Assembly (NCBI RefSeq): GCF_900142845.1
Contig: NZ_FSRU01000002.1
Span: forward strand, 868,001 to 932,000
DNA length: 64,000 nucleotides
Direction: 5' to 3'
DNA from: Paraburkholderia phenazinium
GTDB taxonomy: Bacteria > Pseudomonadota > Gammaproteobacteria > Burkholderiales > Burkholderiaceae
Shown: piece after piece, positions 38,116-46,817 of the stretch
Numbering within the stretch: the first letter of the stretch is position 1
Layout: each line of letters starts with the position of its first letter
The notes under the pieces: generated by a model
What the model was told of the DNA's origin: nothing
What the model saw: the letters and a program-made list of their open reading frames with translations, nothing else
Database searches by the model: none
Position numbers and translations under genes: made by a program

Positions 38116-41100
38116 CGCTGATCGCGATCCTGCTGGGTCTCATTGTCTTGCTGCTGCTGGGGCTGGTGTTCGCCGTCTTGCTGCGCTGGTGGCATGCGCG
38201 CCAGGACGAACGGCCGTTGCGCAGTTTCGCCGCAACCATACGCGCGGCCCATGCGCGCATGAGCGTGCGCGATCCTTATTCGGTCCCGCGCATTCTGGCG
38301 ACAGGCGCACCGGCCGCGCTCGATGCGCTCTGCCGTGGCTGGCGTTTGACACCGGCAGGTGAAGCGGCATGGTTCGGGCGCGTCTGGAACGATGCGGAAG
38401 GACTGTTGATCGCCGAACCGCAGGACGTGCTCGCCGCGCCTGCGGCGGACCGCCGCCTGGGCGCGTGGCGCCGGCTGCTGCGCGCCTTGCTGCGTAACCG
38501 CGCCGGACGTCCGCTGGATGCGCTCGTGTGGGTCGTTGCGGCCGGCGCGCTGATCACGGAAGACGGCGAGCCGCGCGAGATGAGTGCGGCGGCGCTCGAG
38601 TCGTCGCGCAAGCTGATCGCCTTGCAACGGCAATTCGGCTTGATGTTGCCGCTCTATATCGTCATCAGCGATTGCGATGCGTTGCCCGGTTTCGACGCGC
38701 TCGCGGACGGCTTGCAAGGGGCCGCGAGCAGCGCCACGCTGGGTTGGGCGTCGCCCTATGCACCGCGGCGTGCCTATGAAGAAGCGTGGCTCGACGAGGC
38801 TTTTGCTGCGATGCGTGCGGCGCTGACGGAAACCATCGTCGAACTCGGCACGCTGAACGGCGGCGTCGGCGATGCGCTGTTCCTGCTGCCCGAGCACCTC
38901 GACCGCTTGCGCGTGCCGCTGCGCGAACGCTTCGATCTGGTGCTGCGCGGCGCGGCGGACGGCACGGCGCCGCTGTTGCGCGGCATCTACTGTATCGGCG
39001 CAGTGCCTGAACGGCTGCCTGTGGAAGAGGGGGGCGCCGCGCCGGCCTTGCGCGCCAATGCGCCGACCTTCGCCGGAAGGCTCTGGCACGACGTGCTGCT
39101 GAGCGGCCAGGGACTCGCCGTGCCGATGCCGCGCGTGCTGGCCCTGCGGACCCGTTGGCACCGCGCGGCCACCGTGTGCGCCGCCGTGCTGGCCGTCTGC
39201 TGGTGCGTGGGGATGGGACTCGCGTGGTGGCATCTGCGCAGCGACGCGCGTGTGCTAAGCACGGCGTACGATTCGCTCACGCTCGCACGCGCCACCTATC
39301 GCGAGTCGGATCGCGGCGATGCGGCCGCTACGAGCGCGCTGCGCAGCGCCCGGGACGCGTTGTTCAAGGTGCCGCGCTGGCAACTGAGCTCGCCGTTCAT
39401 GCCGCTGTCGTACCTGTTCCTGCAGGGCCAGCTCGGCGACGCGCAGCGGCACGTCTTACGCGGACTGGTCTTCGAACCGCTGTATGACCGGCTCACGGCG
39501 CAACTGGCGCAAACCTCTTGCGAAGTGAACCCGGCCGATCAAACGGACGCGGCGTCGCAAACGGGCACCAGGCCGCAGGACTTGCCGGCGTTCGTCTCCG
39601 GTACGCAACTCGTCAACGAGGCCGCGCAAACCGAGCATTGGATTGGACAGTACAACGAACTGGTCCAGGCCGGCAGCGGCAATCTCGTCATGCTCACCCA
39701 ACTGATGCACGAAGCCACCGGTGTGGATCTGCCGCCGGAACACGTCGCGGATCGCACACAGGTCGATGCGGCGCTGCGCGACACCAGTCTGGATGACGGC
39801 ACGCTGGCGCTCGATGCCGCGAAGGCCGCGAGTGCGCGGCAACGCGTGAGCGCGTGCTTTGAGCAGACGTTCGATGCGTGGTTCGACGAGGTCTATGCGG
39901 ACTCCACGCTGACAGCTAACGCAACCCAGGTCCAGACTACGCTCGCGCAAATGCGCACACCAGGCGCCGCGCCGGTGGACGCGGCCCTGTCCACGCTAGC
40001 CAACGGCATCGATGCGCTGGCGGTGCAGGTGGACTCGGCCGATCACGGTTGGGCAAGCGCGCGCGACAAGGAGCTGGTGCCCGGCCTGACGGCCACCTTC
40101 GATACGGCGCAACGGCTGCAACTGATCGGCGCAGCGCCGGTGCAAGCCGTGCTCGCGCACGAGCAGGCGGCCCGCGAGGCGTTCTCCGCGCGCTGGCTCG
40201 CCAACGGCAATCTGCCCGGCGTGCTGAGCGCCACGCCGGCCAACGGACTGCAACTGTCCGCCGACCTGCCGCCCTTGCGTGAAGCCTTGCGCACCTTGCT
40301 GGCACAACCGTTCGCAGCGACCGACGGCAGCACCGATACGGTGATCCGCAGCGTCGATGTCGGCACCGTGCAACGCGCGCTCGCGGTCTTGCCGGCCTAC
40401 CGGCAATACGTTGCGGGACCGCTCGCGCAGGCGCCTGACGCCTATCGGGCGGCACTGCTGGCCGCCGCCGGCAACGAGGCGGTGAAAAGCATGCTGGCCG
40501 CGCTGTCGACGCCCACGCAACAGGCGGCGCAGCAAGGCAGCGGCTCGGTCGCGGACACCGCGGCGCAATTCGACGCATTGCATAAGAGCGCGCTGGATCT
40601 GATCGCCGCCTTCGATTCGCTGGGCCGCGACGATCTCGCGACCAGCGTGGCGTTGCGCGTGAGCGACGCGGCGGTCGTGGTGCTGCGCACAGCCGACGCG
40701 CAGTTGCAGCAGCTCGCCCCGTTTCGCCCGGTGCGCGGCGATTTTTCGGGTTGGGACGGTCACACAGGGGGTTCGTTGCGCGCGTTCGGCGCCGCCACGC
40801 CGCAAGCGCTGCAGGGCTATCTGGCGGCACAGGCGGCGGCGATTGCCGATCTGGCGGAAGGTCCGGCCGGCGCGCTCGACTGGCTGAGCGCGCAGAAACC
40901 GCCGCTCACGCCGGCCGATGCCCAACTGGTGAGCCGCTGGAAGGCCTTGTCGGCGGACCTCGCGCAGTACCGCGCGAAGAGCCCGGCAAGCGCGATGATC
41001 GCGGTGCAGACGATCATCGGCGATCAACTGGACAAGCTGGACCTCGGCAATTGCAGTGCCTCGCTCGAGCAGGTCAGCGTGCCGCCGGCGGGCGATATCG

Positions 41101-41999
41101 TCGCGAGCGCGGGTTCGCGGCTCGTTTCGTCCGCTCGTGAGCAGTGCTTCAGATTGCAGATGGGCACCGGCATGCAGGCCTACGAGCAGATCCGCAGCTT
41201 TTTCGCGCGCTATCTGGCGGGACACTTTCCGTTTGCCGCCGATGCGACCGCGCCCGGCGCCGACCTGCGGCAGACGGCGGCGTTCGTGGCTTTGCTCGAC
41301 AACCAGTTGCCGCAGGCGCAAGCGGGACTCGCGGCAGCGGCTGCGGCCGGGCGAGGGCGCGCGGACGGCGCCGACGCGTTCATCGCACAACTGGCGCGCG
41401 CCAAGCCGTGGCTCGATACCTTGCTGGCGCGCGGCGCCGACGGCACCTTGCAGGGCGTTGAGCTGAGCGTCGAATGGCGCGTCGATCGCGCCGACGAGGT
41501 GGGAGCCGACCAGGTGATCGAATGGAAGCTCGCGAGCGGCAGCGACACGCTCACGTATCCGGCAACGGGCGAACCGCCGGCGCGCTGGCGGCCAGGGCAG
41601 CCGGTCGCGCTCAGCCTGCGCTGGGCCAAGGATGCGCCATGGCAACCGATGTTCGACACCGCGCAACCGACGCTGGCGGGCGAGCACGGCGCCGCGACCT
41701 GGAGTGCTTCGGACACCTGGGCGTTGCTGCGGCTCGTGCGTTTGCACGTGATGCCGGAAGACGCCAGTCTCACGAGCGCCGGCCTGCCGCCGCGGCTGTT
41801 GTTCACGGTCCCGGTGCGCGATCGCAGCGGGACGATCCAGACCGCACGGATGTATCTGCGCGTCAGCATGGCGGGCGCGGCGAAGACGCCGCAGGCGATT
41901 CCGGATCTGCCGGTCGCGGCGCCGGGCTATGAGGGCAGGGGCATGACGACGACGGTGATCTATCCCACGAATGGCAATGCGCAGGCGGATCACGGATGA
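38112..41999 (+). CDS. tssM: T6SS membrane-complex protein TssM (IcmF-like)
   Basis: A 1295-aa protein starting at GTG in a GTGA overlap with tssL. It has one N-terminal helix (residues 2-25), a cytoplasmic region, another helix near residues 350-372 (AATVCAAVLAVCWCVGMGLAWW) and a long periplasmic part ending in the conserved C-terminal VasK-like domain. It spans the envelope and binds TssJ and TssL. Where IcmF proteins carry a Walker A near residues 60-70, this one reads ILATGAPAALDALC, with no GK(S/T), so nucleotide binding is probably lost. Confidence 0.92.
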   Translation: MTLIAILLGLIVLLLLGLVFAVLLRWWHARQDERPLRSFAATIRAAHARMSVRDPYSVPRILATGAPAALDALCRGWRLTPAGEAAWFGRVWNDAEGLLIAEPQDVLAAPAADRRLGAWRRLLRALLRNRAGRPLDALVWVVAAGALITEDGEPREMSAAALESSRKLIALQRQFGLMLPLYIVISDCDALPGFDALADGLQGAASSATLGWASPYAPRRAYEEAWLDEAFAAMRAALTETIVELGTLNGGVGDALFLLPEHLDRLRVPLRERFDLVLRGAADGTAPLLRGIYCIGAVPERLPVEEGGAAPALRANAPTFAGRLWHDVLLSGQGLAVPMPRVLALRTRWHRAATVCAAVLAVCWCVGMGLAWWHLRSDARVLSTAYDSLTLARATYRESDRGDAAATSALRSARDALFKVPRWQLSSPFMPLSYLFLQGQLGDAQRHVLRGLVFEPLYDRLTAQLAQTSCEVNPADQTDAASQTGTRPQDLPAFVSGTQLVNEAAQTEHWIGQYNELVQAGSGNLVMLTQLMHEATGVDLPPEHVADRTQVDAALRDTSLDDGTLALDAAKAASARQRVSACFEQTFDAWFDEVYADSTLTANATQVQTTLAQMRTPGAAPVDAALSTLANGIDALAVQVDSADHGWASARDKELVPGLTATFDTAQRLQLIGAAPVQAVLAHEQAAREAFSARWLANGNLPGVLSATPANGLQLSADLPPLREALRTLLAQPFAATDGSTDTVIRSVDVGTVQRALAVLPAYRQYVAGPLAQAPDAYRAALLAAAGNEAVKSMLAALSTPTQQAAQQGSGSVADTAAQFDALHKSALDLIAAFDSLGRDDLATSVALRVSDAAVVVLRTADAQLQQLAPFRPVRGDFSGWDGHTGGSLRAFGAATPQALQGYLAAQAAAIADLAEGPAGALDWLSAQKPPLTPADAQLVSRWKALSADLAQYRAKSPASAMIAVQTIIGDQLDKLDLGNCSASLEQVSVPPAGDIVASAGSRLVSSAREQCFRLQMGTGMQAYEQIRSFFARYLAGHFPFAADATAPGADLRQTAAFVALLDNQLPQAQAGLAAAAAAGRGRADGADAFIAQLARAKPWLDTLLARGADGTLQGVELSVEWRVDRADEVGADQVIEWKLASGSDTLTYPATGEPPARWRPGQPVALSLRWAKDAPWQPMFDTAQPTLAGEHGAATWSASDTWALLRLVRLHVMPEDASLTSAGLPPRLLFTVPVRDRSGTIQTARMYLRVSMAGAAKTPQAIPDLPVAAPGYEGRGMTTTVIYPTNGNAQADHG

Positions 42000-43084
42000 T
42001 GCCGGCACTCGACATCGACGCGCTGCTGCAGCCTCTGCCGGGCGACGAGCCCTGCGGCGTATCGTTGATTCACGATCCGGAGTACGAAGCAATCCGGACG
42101 GCGCGCCGCGCGGACGATGCGAGCGTGCCGGCCGGCATCTGGCAGACCACGCTGAAGGTGGCCGACTGGCCGGCGGTGGAGGCGGGGTGTCGCCGCGTGC
42201 TGTCGAACCGCAGCAAGGATCTGACGATCGCCGCCTGGCTCGGCGAGGCGTGGTTGAACCGCTATGGCGTGGCCGCGCTGCCGCACTGTTTTCAGTTGAT
42301 GGTGGGCTTGTGCGAGCGCTATTGGGACGACCTGCACCCGCTGCCGCGAGACGGCGATCAGGGCTTTCGCGCGGCGCCGTTCGCGTGGCTTGCCGGCGCT
42401 TATGCGGATCTGCTGTCGGCGCAGATCGAACTCTTCGAAGGACGCGACGGCTTGCGCGGCACGCTCGCGCAATGGCAAAGCGCACAGCGTGCGACGCTGA
42501 CGGCCGCCGCGCGGCAAGACGTGCCGGCGGCGAAGCGCCAGGAAGCAGGGCGCGTGATGACGGCGCTACAGGACGCGGTACGGGCGACTTCGCCTGCGCA
42601 TCTGCGGCTCGAACGCGATGCGCTCGAGGCGGCGCGCCCGCTCATCGAGCAGCTCGATGCGCTCTGTACTCCGAAGTTGGGCGCCGAGGCCCCCAGTTTC
42701 GTCCCGCTGATGGAAACGATGACTCATGCAGCACTTGTTTTGACGGAGTGTCTAACTATGCATCCGAATGCCCCGGAGCCGGCCCGGTCGCAGGCTGGCG
42801 ATACGACCGCGGCGGCGGAGGCTTCCGTGTCGGGCGCCAAGGCCGTCGCCCCCGGCGTGCCGCAAAACCGGGACGATGCGTACCGGCAGCTGGAAGTGAT
42901 CGCCGAGTATCTCGCGCGTTATGAACCGCATAGCCCCGTGCCTTATCTGATCCAGCGGGCGCTCGAGTGGGGACGCACGCCCTTGCCGGTGCTGCTGCGC
43001 GAATTGACGTCGGGCGATGCCGATGGACAAAGGCTGTGGAGCTTTCTTGGCCTGTTGCGCAATGAGGGGGAGAAATCGAAATGA
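41996..43084 (+). CDS. tssA: T6SS assembly protein TssA (ImpA-like)
   Basis: A 362-aa protein with an N-terminal ImpA domain (about residues 8-130): LLQPLPGDEPCGVSL opens it and VLSNRSKDLTIAAWLGEAWL is the conserved core. The C-terminal part includes EVIAEYLARYEPHSPVPYLIQRALEW, as in short TssA proteins that prime or cap the sheath. ATGATG at the start overlaps the TssM stop, so either ATG may be used. It is the last gene of the rightward operon, convergent with the nuclease/immunity pair. Confidence 0.92.
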   Translation: MMPALDIDALLQPLPGDEPCGVSLIHDPEYEAIRTARRADDASVPAGIWQTTLKVADWPAVEAGCRRVLSNRSKDLTIAAWLGEAWLNRYGVAALPHCFQLMVGLCERYWDDLHPLPRDGDQGFRAAPFAWLAGAYADLLSAQIELFEGRDGLRGTLAQWQSAQRATLTAAARQDVPAAKRQEAGRVMTALQDAVRATSPAHLRLERDALEAARPLIEQLDALCTPKLGAEAPSFVPLMETMTHAALVLTECLTMHPNAPEPARSQAGDTTAAAEASVSGAKAVAPGVPQNRDDAYRQLEVIAEYLARYEPHSPVPYLIQRALEWGRTPLPVLLRELTSGDADGQRLWSFLGLLRNEGEKSK

Positions 43085-43096
43085 GGCCTGAGCCGA

Positions 43097-43462
43097 TCAC
43101 CGCTTGAATCTCAGTACCGGGAGTCCATGCTGCACCTTGATGATCTCCATGGGCGTGCCGCGCGGACAGGACCAACCGTTCAGTGAGTCGTCGACCTTGG
43201 TCAGAAATTTTCTCTTGATGCCGACGAAGACCATGACCCGGTCGAGGCTGTCCGTTTGCGCGCGGTTGACGCTCGATGTGAAGATCCATTGTTCGCCGTT
43301 TTGCCGGGATGGCACGGCGCCGCCGGCCGCGGCAGCGGGGATTTCGCGCACGTTGAAGAGACCGATCTGATTCATGTCGCAAGCGCTGATCAAGGTCACC
43401 TTGGTTTCCGGACCGGCGAGGCGTACCTGATCTTCCTGCGTGGGGAAAATGTCGAAAGGCAT
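43097..43462 (-). CDS. Hypothetical protein, candidate immunity protein of the adjacent nuclease
   Basis: A 121-aa protein with no signal peptide or membrane helix; I do not recognise its family. It begins 11 bp downstream of the probable nuclease gene on the same strand, which is where T6SS effector operons place immunity genes. The sequence is mixed alpha/beta in character (KVTLISACDMNQIGLFNV, RVMVFVGIKRKFLTKVDD). GAGACGC precedes the ATG. The immunity role is inferred only from position and size; it could instead be an accessory factor. Confidence 0.55.
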   Translation of the reverse strand: MPFDIFPTQEDQVRLAGPETKVTLISACDMNQIGLFNVREIPAAAAGGAVPSRQNGEQWIFTSSVNRAQTDSLDRVMVFVGIKRKFLTKVDDSLNGWSCPRGTPMEIIKVQHGLPVLRFKR

Positions 43463-43473
43463 TTAGCGTCTCC

Positions 43474-44100
43474 TCAGGATGCCCAACAGTTTTTAGAAAC
43501 GTGTTTGGGACTTCCTTCGTGAAATTTGTACACGCCGTTGGGGATAAGAAGCGGGCCTGCGTGGTAAGCCAGTCCTTCGCCAGTGGAAATCGGAATGGGT
43601 AGGGGATAAACAAGATGCCCGGGTGATTCGGCGTAGAAAAAGTCTATCTGCAGCGATTCCGGGCAGGGCATCGGGCAATACGGATTACTCGCCGCGCCCA
43701 TCGCGGCGCCGCCTACGACAGTCTGAGCAGTGGAATACCGCGTCGCATCATACCGCGCGGTCACCTCGTACGTGAACTCGATGCCTGGGTTGCTTTTGAC
43801 CTTCTCGTACACCATCGCCTCGAATTCATACATCACGGGATGATTGGTGCCCTCAGTCAGCGTGACGAGATTGCGTTCGTCGGTTCCGCTCCCGCCGAGC
43901 TTGTTGCCGATCAAATGACCACGCTGATGATGATGCGGGCAGTCCCCCGATTGAAAACCTGGAGGGCGGATCGATTGCGCCGGCCCGGTGCCGCCGGTCA
44001 TGTTCGTGGAGGTAAGAATCGCCTTGGCCTTCCAGGGTACCGTCACGCTGGTGCCATTCACATTGAGCGCCATCGAGGTGTATATCGGGTCTAGAGGCAT
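43474..44100 (-). CDS. Probable DNA/RNA non-specific endonuclease, candidate T6SS effector
   Basis: A 208-aa protein. Residues 50-100 match the Endonuclea_NS_2 type of non-specific nucleases: CPHHHQRGHLIGNKLGGSG with the likely catalytic His61, DERNLV with Asn77, and TNHPVMYEFE. There is no signal peptide, as usual for T6SS cargo. It lies next to tssA and is followed by a small gene of immunity size. There is no PAAR, VgrG or MIX-like module, so delivery would need Hcp or the separate VgrG/DUF4280 spike. The ribosome binding site is weak. Nuclease assignment is moderately firm; T6SS delivery is inferred. Confidence 0.7.
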   Translation of the reverse strand: MPLDPIYTSMALNVNGTSVTVPWKAKAILTSTNMTGGTGPAQSIRPPGFQSGDCPHHHQRGHLIGNKLGGSGTDERNLVTLTEGTNHPVMYEFEAMVYEKVKSNPGIEFTYEVTARYDATRYSTAQTVVGGAAMGAASNPYCPMPCPESLQIDFFYAESPGHLVYPLPIPISTGEGLAYHAGPLLIPNGVYKFHEGSPKHVSKNCWAS

Positions 44101-44430
44101 TCTATTTTTTTCCCATTTATGGAAATTCGCTCAGGTTTTGACGCACATGTTTCTGGTGCCGTCAAAGGCCTGGTGTGGTGCATTTATCATACGTAAACTG
44201 AGTGGGATAACCAATGTGCTGACGATGCGTTGAAGCACGTTTTTTTACGCTGTCGAGATGAGGGTTGGCTGGGATGCGGAGGGTGAGGTTTGGGTCGTGG
44301 ATAGGGTTGTGCGCCCTCGGCAATAGTAATCGTCGGCCTCGAATCATAAGCAGCTGATCTCGACATCCGCAGGTCGGGCAGAAGCGGGCAGGGTGCATAG
44401 GTCACGGCCCCAAGATCGTGGCGTCCTGCA
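44101..44430. other. Gap without a recognisable gene
   Basis: 330 bp between the nuclease start and the peptidase remnant. Short ORFs on both strands have no similarity I can name. Base composition is lower in G+C than the T6SS genes, which fits the beginning of an accessory segment. Confidence 0.4.
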
Positions 44431-44905
44431 TCAGGCGAAAAGGTGACCCGCAGGTCGCAGTGGCCTGCAGTTTCCGTACGATTCTACGCAGTCGGCAAAA
44501 ACCAATCTCGACTGACCTTCGGAAACAACCTGGACGGCATCATGGCTCACTGCGATGGCGGTCTGATCATCAATGGCATAGACCGGCAGCGCTATTCTGG
44601 CGGCCCGTTTTTCAGCATTCTCTAGGGAGGCATCCGGATGATCCGGATTGGCGAAATGCGAGATCAATGCAAAGTCGACCCAACCTGCTCCGTGGGCCGT
44701 GACCAGGAGGCTTGTGACCTCGCCCTCTGCAGTTGCGAACAAGAAGTGCTCAGACGCCAGCGCATCGCGATTACCACTGGGCGGCTGGGTGTAGCTTTCT
44801 GAAAATGCCGAAGACACCGCCATGCTACCGGCGCTAACGCCCAGGTAAGCCAGTTCAGCTCGCAGTGAAGGCAATAGCTCGGCGAGGCCGGAACGACGCA
44901 TCCAG
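44431..44905 (-). pseudogene. Peptidase S51 (PepE/cyanophycinase-like) remnant, 5' part missing
   Basis: The last 155 or so codons of the ORF 44431-45057 match the second half of S51 peptidases: MRRSGLAELLPSL, the nucleophile elbow GVSAGSM, WVDFALISHFANPDHPDASLENAEKRAAR and VYAIDDQTAIAV. The usual first half, with the beta-strand core and the GGGNT stretch, is absent; the 52 codons before MRRSG look unrelated. The gene therefore seems truncated at its 5' end and is probably inactive. Confidence 0.65.
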
Positions 44906-45187
44906 CCAGCTAGATAGATGCGGCGATGTATTGTAAAACGGATCGAAGGTAGTGCGCAGTCATGCGTGTAGTTGCCGTTGAAAACAATCGTGGCCTGCCA
45001 CTGCGGGGAAAACTGCAAACCTATTGCTGCACCACGGGCTACCTGACGTTTCAGCACGGCCCTTGGAATGGCTAGAACCTTTTAAGGAGTCCTGGTTGGA
45101 TCGGTTTTCTTTGAGGCTCGTATGGGCGCACAACAAAGTCTGCACCATTCAATAACTGCTGTCGTGCCGCCGCCCGTTCCATCTCTT

Positions 45188-45571
45188 TTACGCCTGGTGT
45201 GGTCTTGGCTTTGGACAACCAGAAAAGGGGGGTGGTGAGTCCTGCGGCACTGGACGGGAGGGCGGCACTCGTATCGTACGTTCCTTGTTTCCACGTTCGA
45301 ACCCGATACGGTGCCTGGACGTATCGCGCGTGTGCTTAAGTCTTATGCGGTAAGGCGAAAAACGATCGAGGCAAACGTTGCCCTGTAACTTTGTCTCAAA
45401 CCAGACGATAACAGGAAAGCATTTAACGGAGGAGCGATCAGCCAGACCGGCAGCTGCTAGCGAACGGTTTTTCTCGAATTCTGAGACGACTCCTAAAGCA
45501 ACCGTATCGTCATCGCGGAAGTTGGGGCCGTTCGACGGCCTGTCATAGTGGGTCTCTGTATCAGCAGACAT
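45188..45571 (-). CDS. Hypothetical protein (doubtful)
   Basis: A 127-codon frame with no recognised domain. The first 70 residues are of ordinary composition; the end is rich in Pro and Arg, as seen in frames that run past a real gene end. A palindrome and a hairpin lie upstream (45583-45626). It may be the 5' fragment of a gene damaged in the same event that truncated its neighbours, or not a gene at all. Confidence 0.25.
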   Translation of the reverse strand: MSADTETHYDRPSNGPNFRDDDTVALGVVSEFEKNRSLAAAGLADRSSVKCFPVIVWFETKLQGNVCLDRFSPYRIRLKHTRDTSRHRIGFERGNKERTIRVPPSRPVPQDSPPPFSGCPKPRPHQA

Positions 45572-45582
45572 TTTTTATGTCA

Positions 45583-45600
45583 CCTCGCAAGACTGCGAGG
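45583..45600. other. Perfect hairpin
   Basis: CCTCGCA and TGCGAGG form a perfect seven-pair stem with a four-base loop, just upstream of the doubtful minus-strand gene. There is no T-run in the correct place for a terminator. Confidence 0.3.
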
Positions 45601-45612
45601 ATCGACAGAAAT

Positions 45613-45626
45613 TTCAGACGTCTGAA
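45613..45626. promoter_or_regulatory. Perfect 14-bp palindrome, candidate operator
   Basis: TTCAGACGTCTGAA is fully self-complementary and lies in the 247-bp divergent gap between the minus-strand ORF ending at 45571 and the truncated oxidoreductase start at 45819. Its size and position suit a dimeric regulator. No regulator gene that would bind it is visible. Confidence 0.35.
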
Positions 45627-45818
45627 TTTGTACGCCAAAGACTCCTCGTGTGCATGAGATCACCATGATGGTCTCTGTACTTCGTCGTGAGTAGACATCT
45701 CACGAAATACTGCCGAAAGCGGATCACTGGCGCAGCTCGCAACCTTTGAAGATCCTGGAACTATTGCAGCAGGCTTTCCCGCGGCCCTCATAAATCTCAA
45801 TGTCCCGATAGGAGCAAC

Positions 45819-45988
45819 GTGAGTCAGTCATTCAAGCTATCTCGCCGTGCCTTTTTCAAGGTCAGCTTAGTGGCCGGAATCAGCGTCTGTATCGCCCCGT
45901 GGAGCCAGGAAGCATTGGCCGAGCTGTTCGAGGAGCGACTCTTGACTCCGGTGCGCTGGGACCCGCGCACCAGCAAAACCGCATTTCG
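45819..45988 (+). pseudogene. Tat-exported molybdopterin oxidoreductase (isoquinoline 1-oxidoreductase beta-like), truncated by IS
   Basis: Only the first 56 codons remain. They encode a twin-arginine signal (KLSRRAFFKVSLVAGISV) and the start of the mature protein (LFEERLLTPVRWDPRTSKTAFR), which resembles the N-terminus of isoquinoline 1-oxidoreductase/xanthine-dehydrogenase-type large subunits. AGGAG lies 5 nt before the GTG start. The frame then runs into the IS6-family element at 45989. The remainder of the gene is not found after the IS, so it was lost rather than simply split. Confidence 0.72.
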
Positions 45989-46817
45989 GGCATTGTCAGG
46001 TTATCGGGTCGGTCACGTAAGATGGCGCGATGAAGAAATCAAAATCCCTTTATCACGGTCACCGTTTTCCAACTGAAGTCATCAGTTGCGCCGTGCGCTG
46101 GTACTTCCGCTTTCAGTTGAGCTTGCGCGACATCGAGGAACTGCTCTTCGAGCGTGGTGTGACCGTGACATATGAGACGATCCGATGCTGGTGCGACAAG
46201 TTTGGCAAGGGCTTTGCCCATCGGGTGAAGGCGGCGCGACGCGAGCTGGGTAGCACGTGGCACCTCGACGAGATGTTCGTCACACTGCGTGGCGAACCAT
46301 ACCTGCTGTGGCGTGCGGTCGACGAGCATGGCGTCGAACTCGACATCCTGGTCCAAAAGCGGCGCGACAAGGTGGCCGCCAAGCGCTTCTTCAAGCGTGT
46401 GCTGCGGTCGAGCCCGGTGCCGCGCAAGATCGTCACCGATAAGTTGCGCAGCTATCCGGCGGCAAAAGCCGATATCCCGGAGCTTGCGAAGGTGAAGCAC
46501 GTGTTCGTCAAAGCTGCGGCTCGGCTAAACAACCGCGCAGAGAACAGTCACCAACCGACCCGCGAACGCGAGCGTCGCATGCGTGGCTTTCGCGACCCTA
46601 AACGCACACAGAAATTTCTCTCATGCTTCGGGCCGATCAGACAACATTTCGCGCTCAAGCGGCATCTGCTGCGGGCTTCACTCTATCGCAAACAACTCGC
46701 AGCCCGGTTCGTTGCATGGCGCGAATTCGCCGAACTCGCCCAAAATCCGTCGACCGTTTTTTGATAGTCGTCACACCTGCCGTCGTACTGTCTCACTCTC
46801 GGTAACTTGACAATGCC
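45989..46817 (+). mobile_element. IS6-family insertion sequence (829 bp)
   Basis: Both ends begin GGCATTGTCA followed by similar sequence, giving imperfect terminal inverted repeats (about 17 of the first 20 positions match). Length is normal for IS6/IS26-like elements and one transposase fills it. The 8 bp on the left (GCATTTCG) and on the right (TAAGCGTG) do not match, so there is no target duplication. This points to an adjacent deletion or recombination after insertion. Confidence 0.85.
46030..46764 (+). CDS. IS6-family DDE transposase
   Basis: A 244-aa transposase. It opens with the IS6 FPTEVISCAVRWYFRFQLSLRDIEELL region containing the helix-turn-helix. The catalytic residues are visible: Asp in TWHLDEMFVTL, Asp in KIVTDKLRSY, and Glu in NNRAENSHQPTRERER. 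Length is normal and the frame is intact, so the element may be active. Confidence 0.92.
   Translation: MKKSKSLYHGHRFPTEVISCAVRWYFRFQLSLRDIEELLFERGVTVTYETIRCWCDKFGKGFAHRVKAARRELGSTWHLDEMFVTLRGEPYLLWRAVDEHGVELDILVQKRRDKVAAKRFFKRVLRSSPVPRKIVTDKLRSYPAAKADIPELAKVKHVFVKAAARLNNRAENSHQPTRERERRMRGFRDPKRTQKFLSCFGPIRQHFALKRHLLRASLYRKQLAARFVAWREFAELAQNPSTVF

Noticed and set aside
45989..46817. A recent simple transposition with target duplication
   Set aside because: The flanking 8-mers do not match and the interrupted gene does not continue on the other side.
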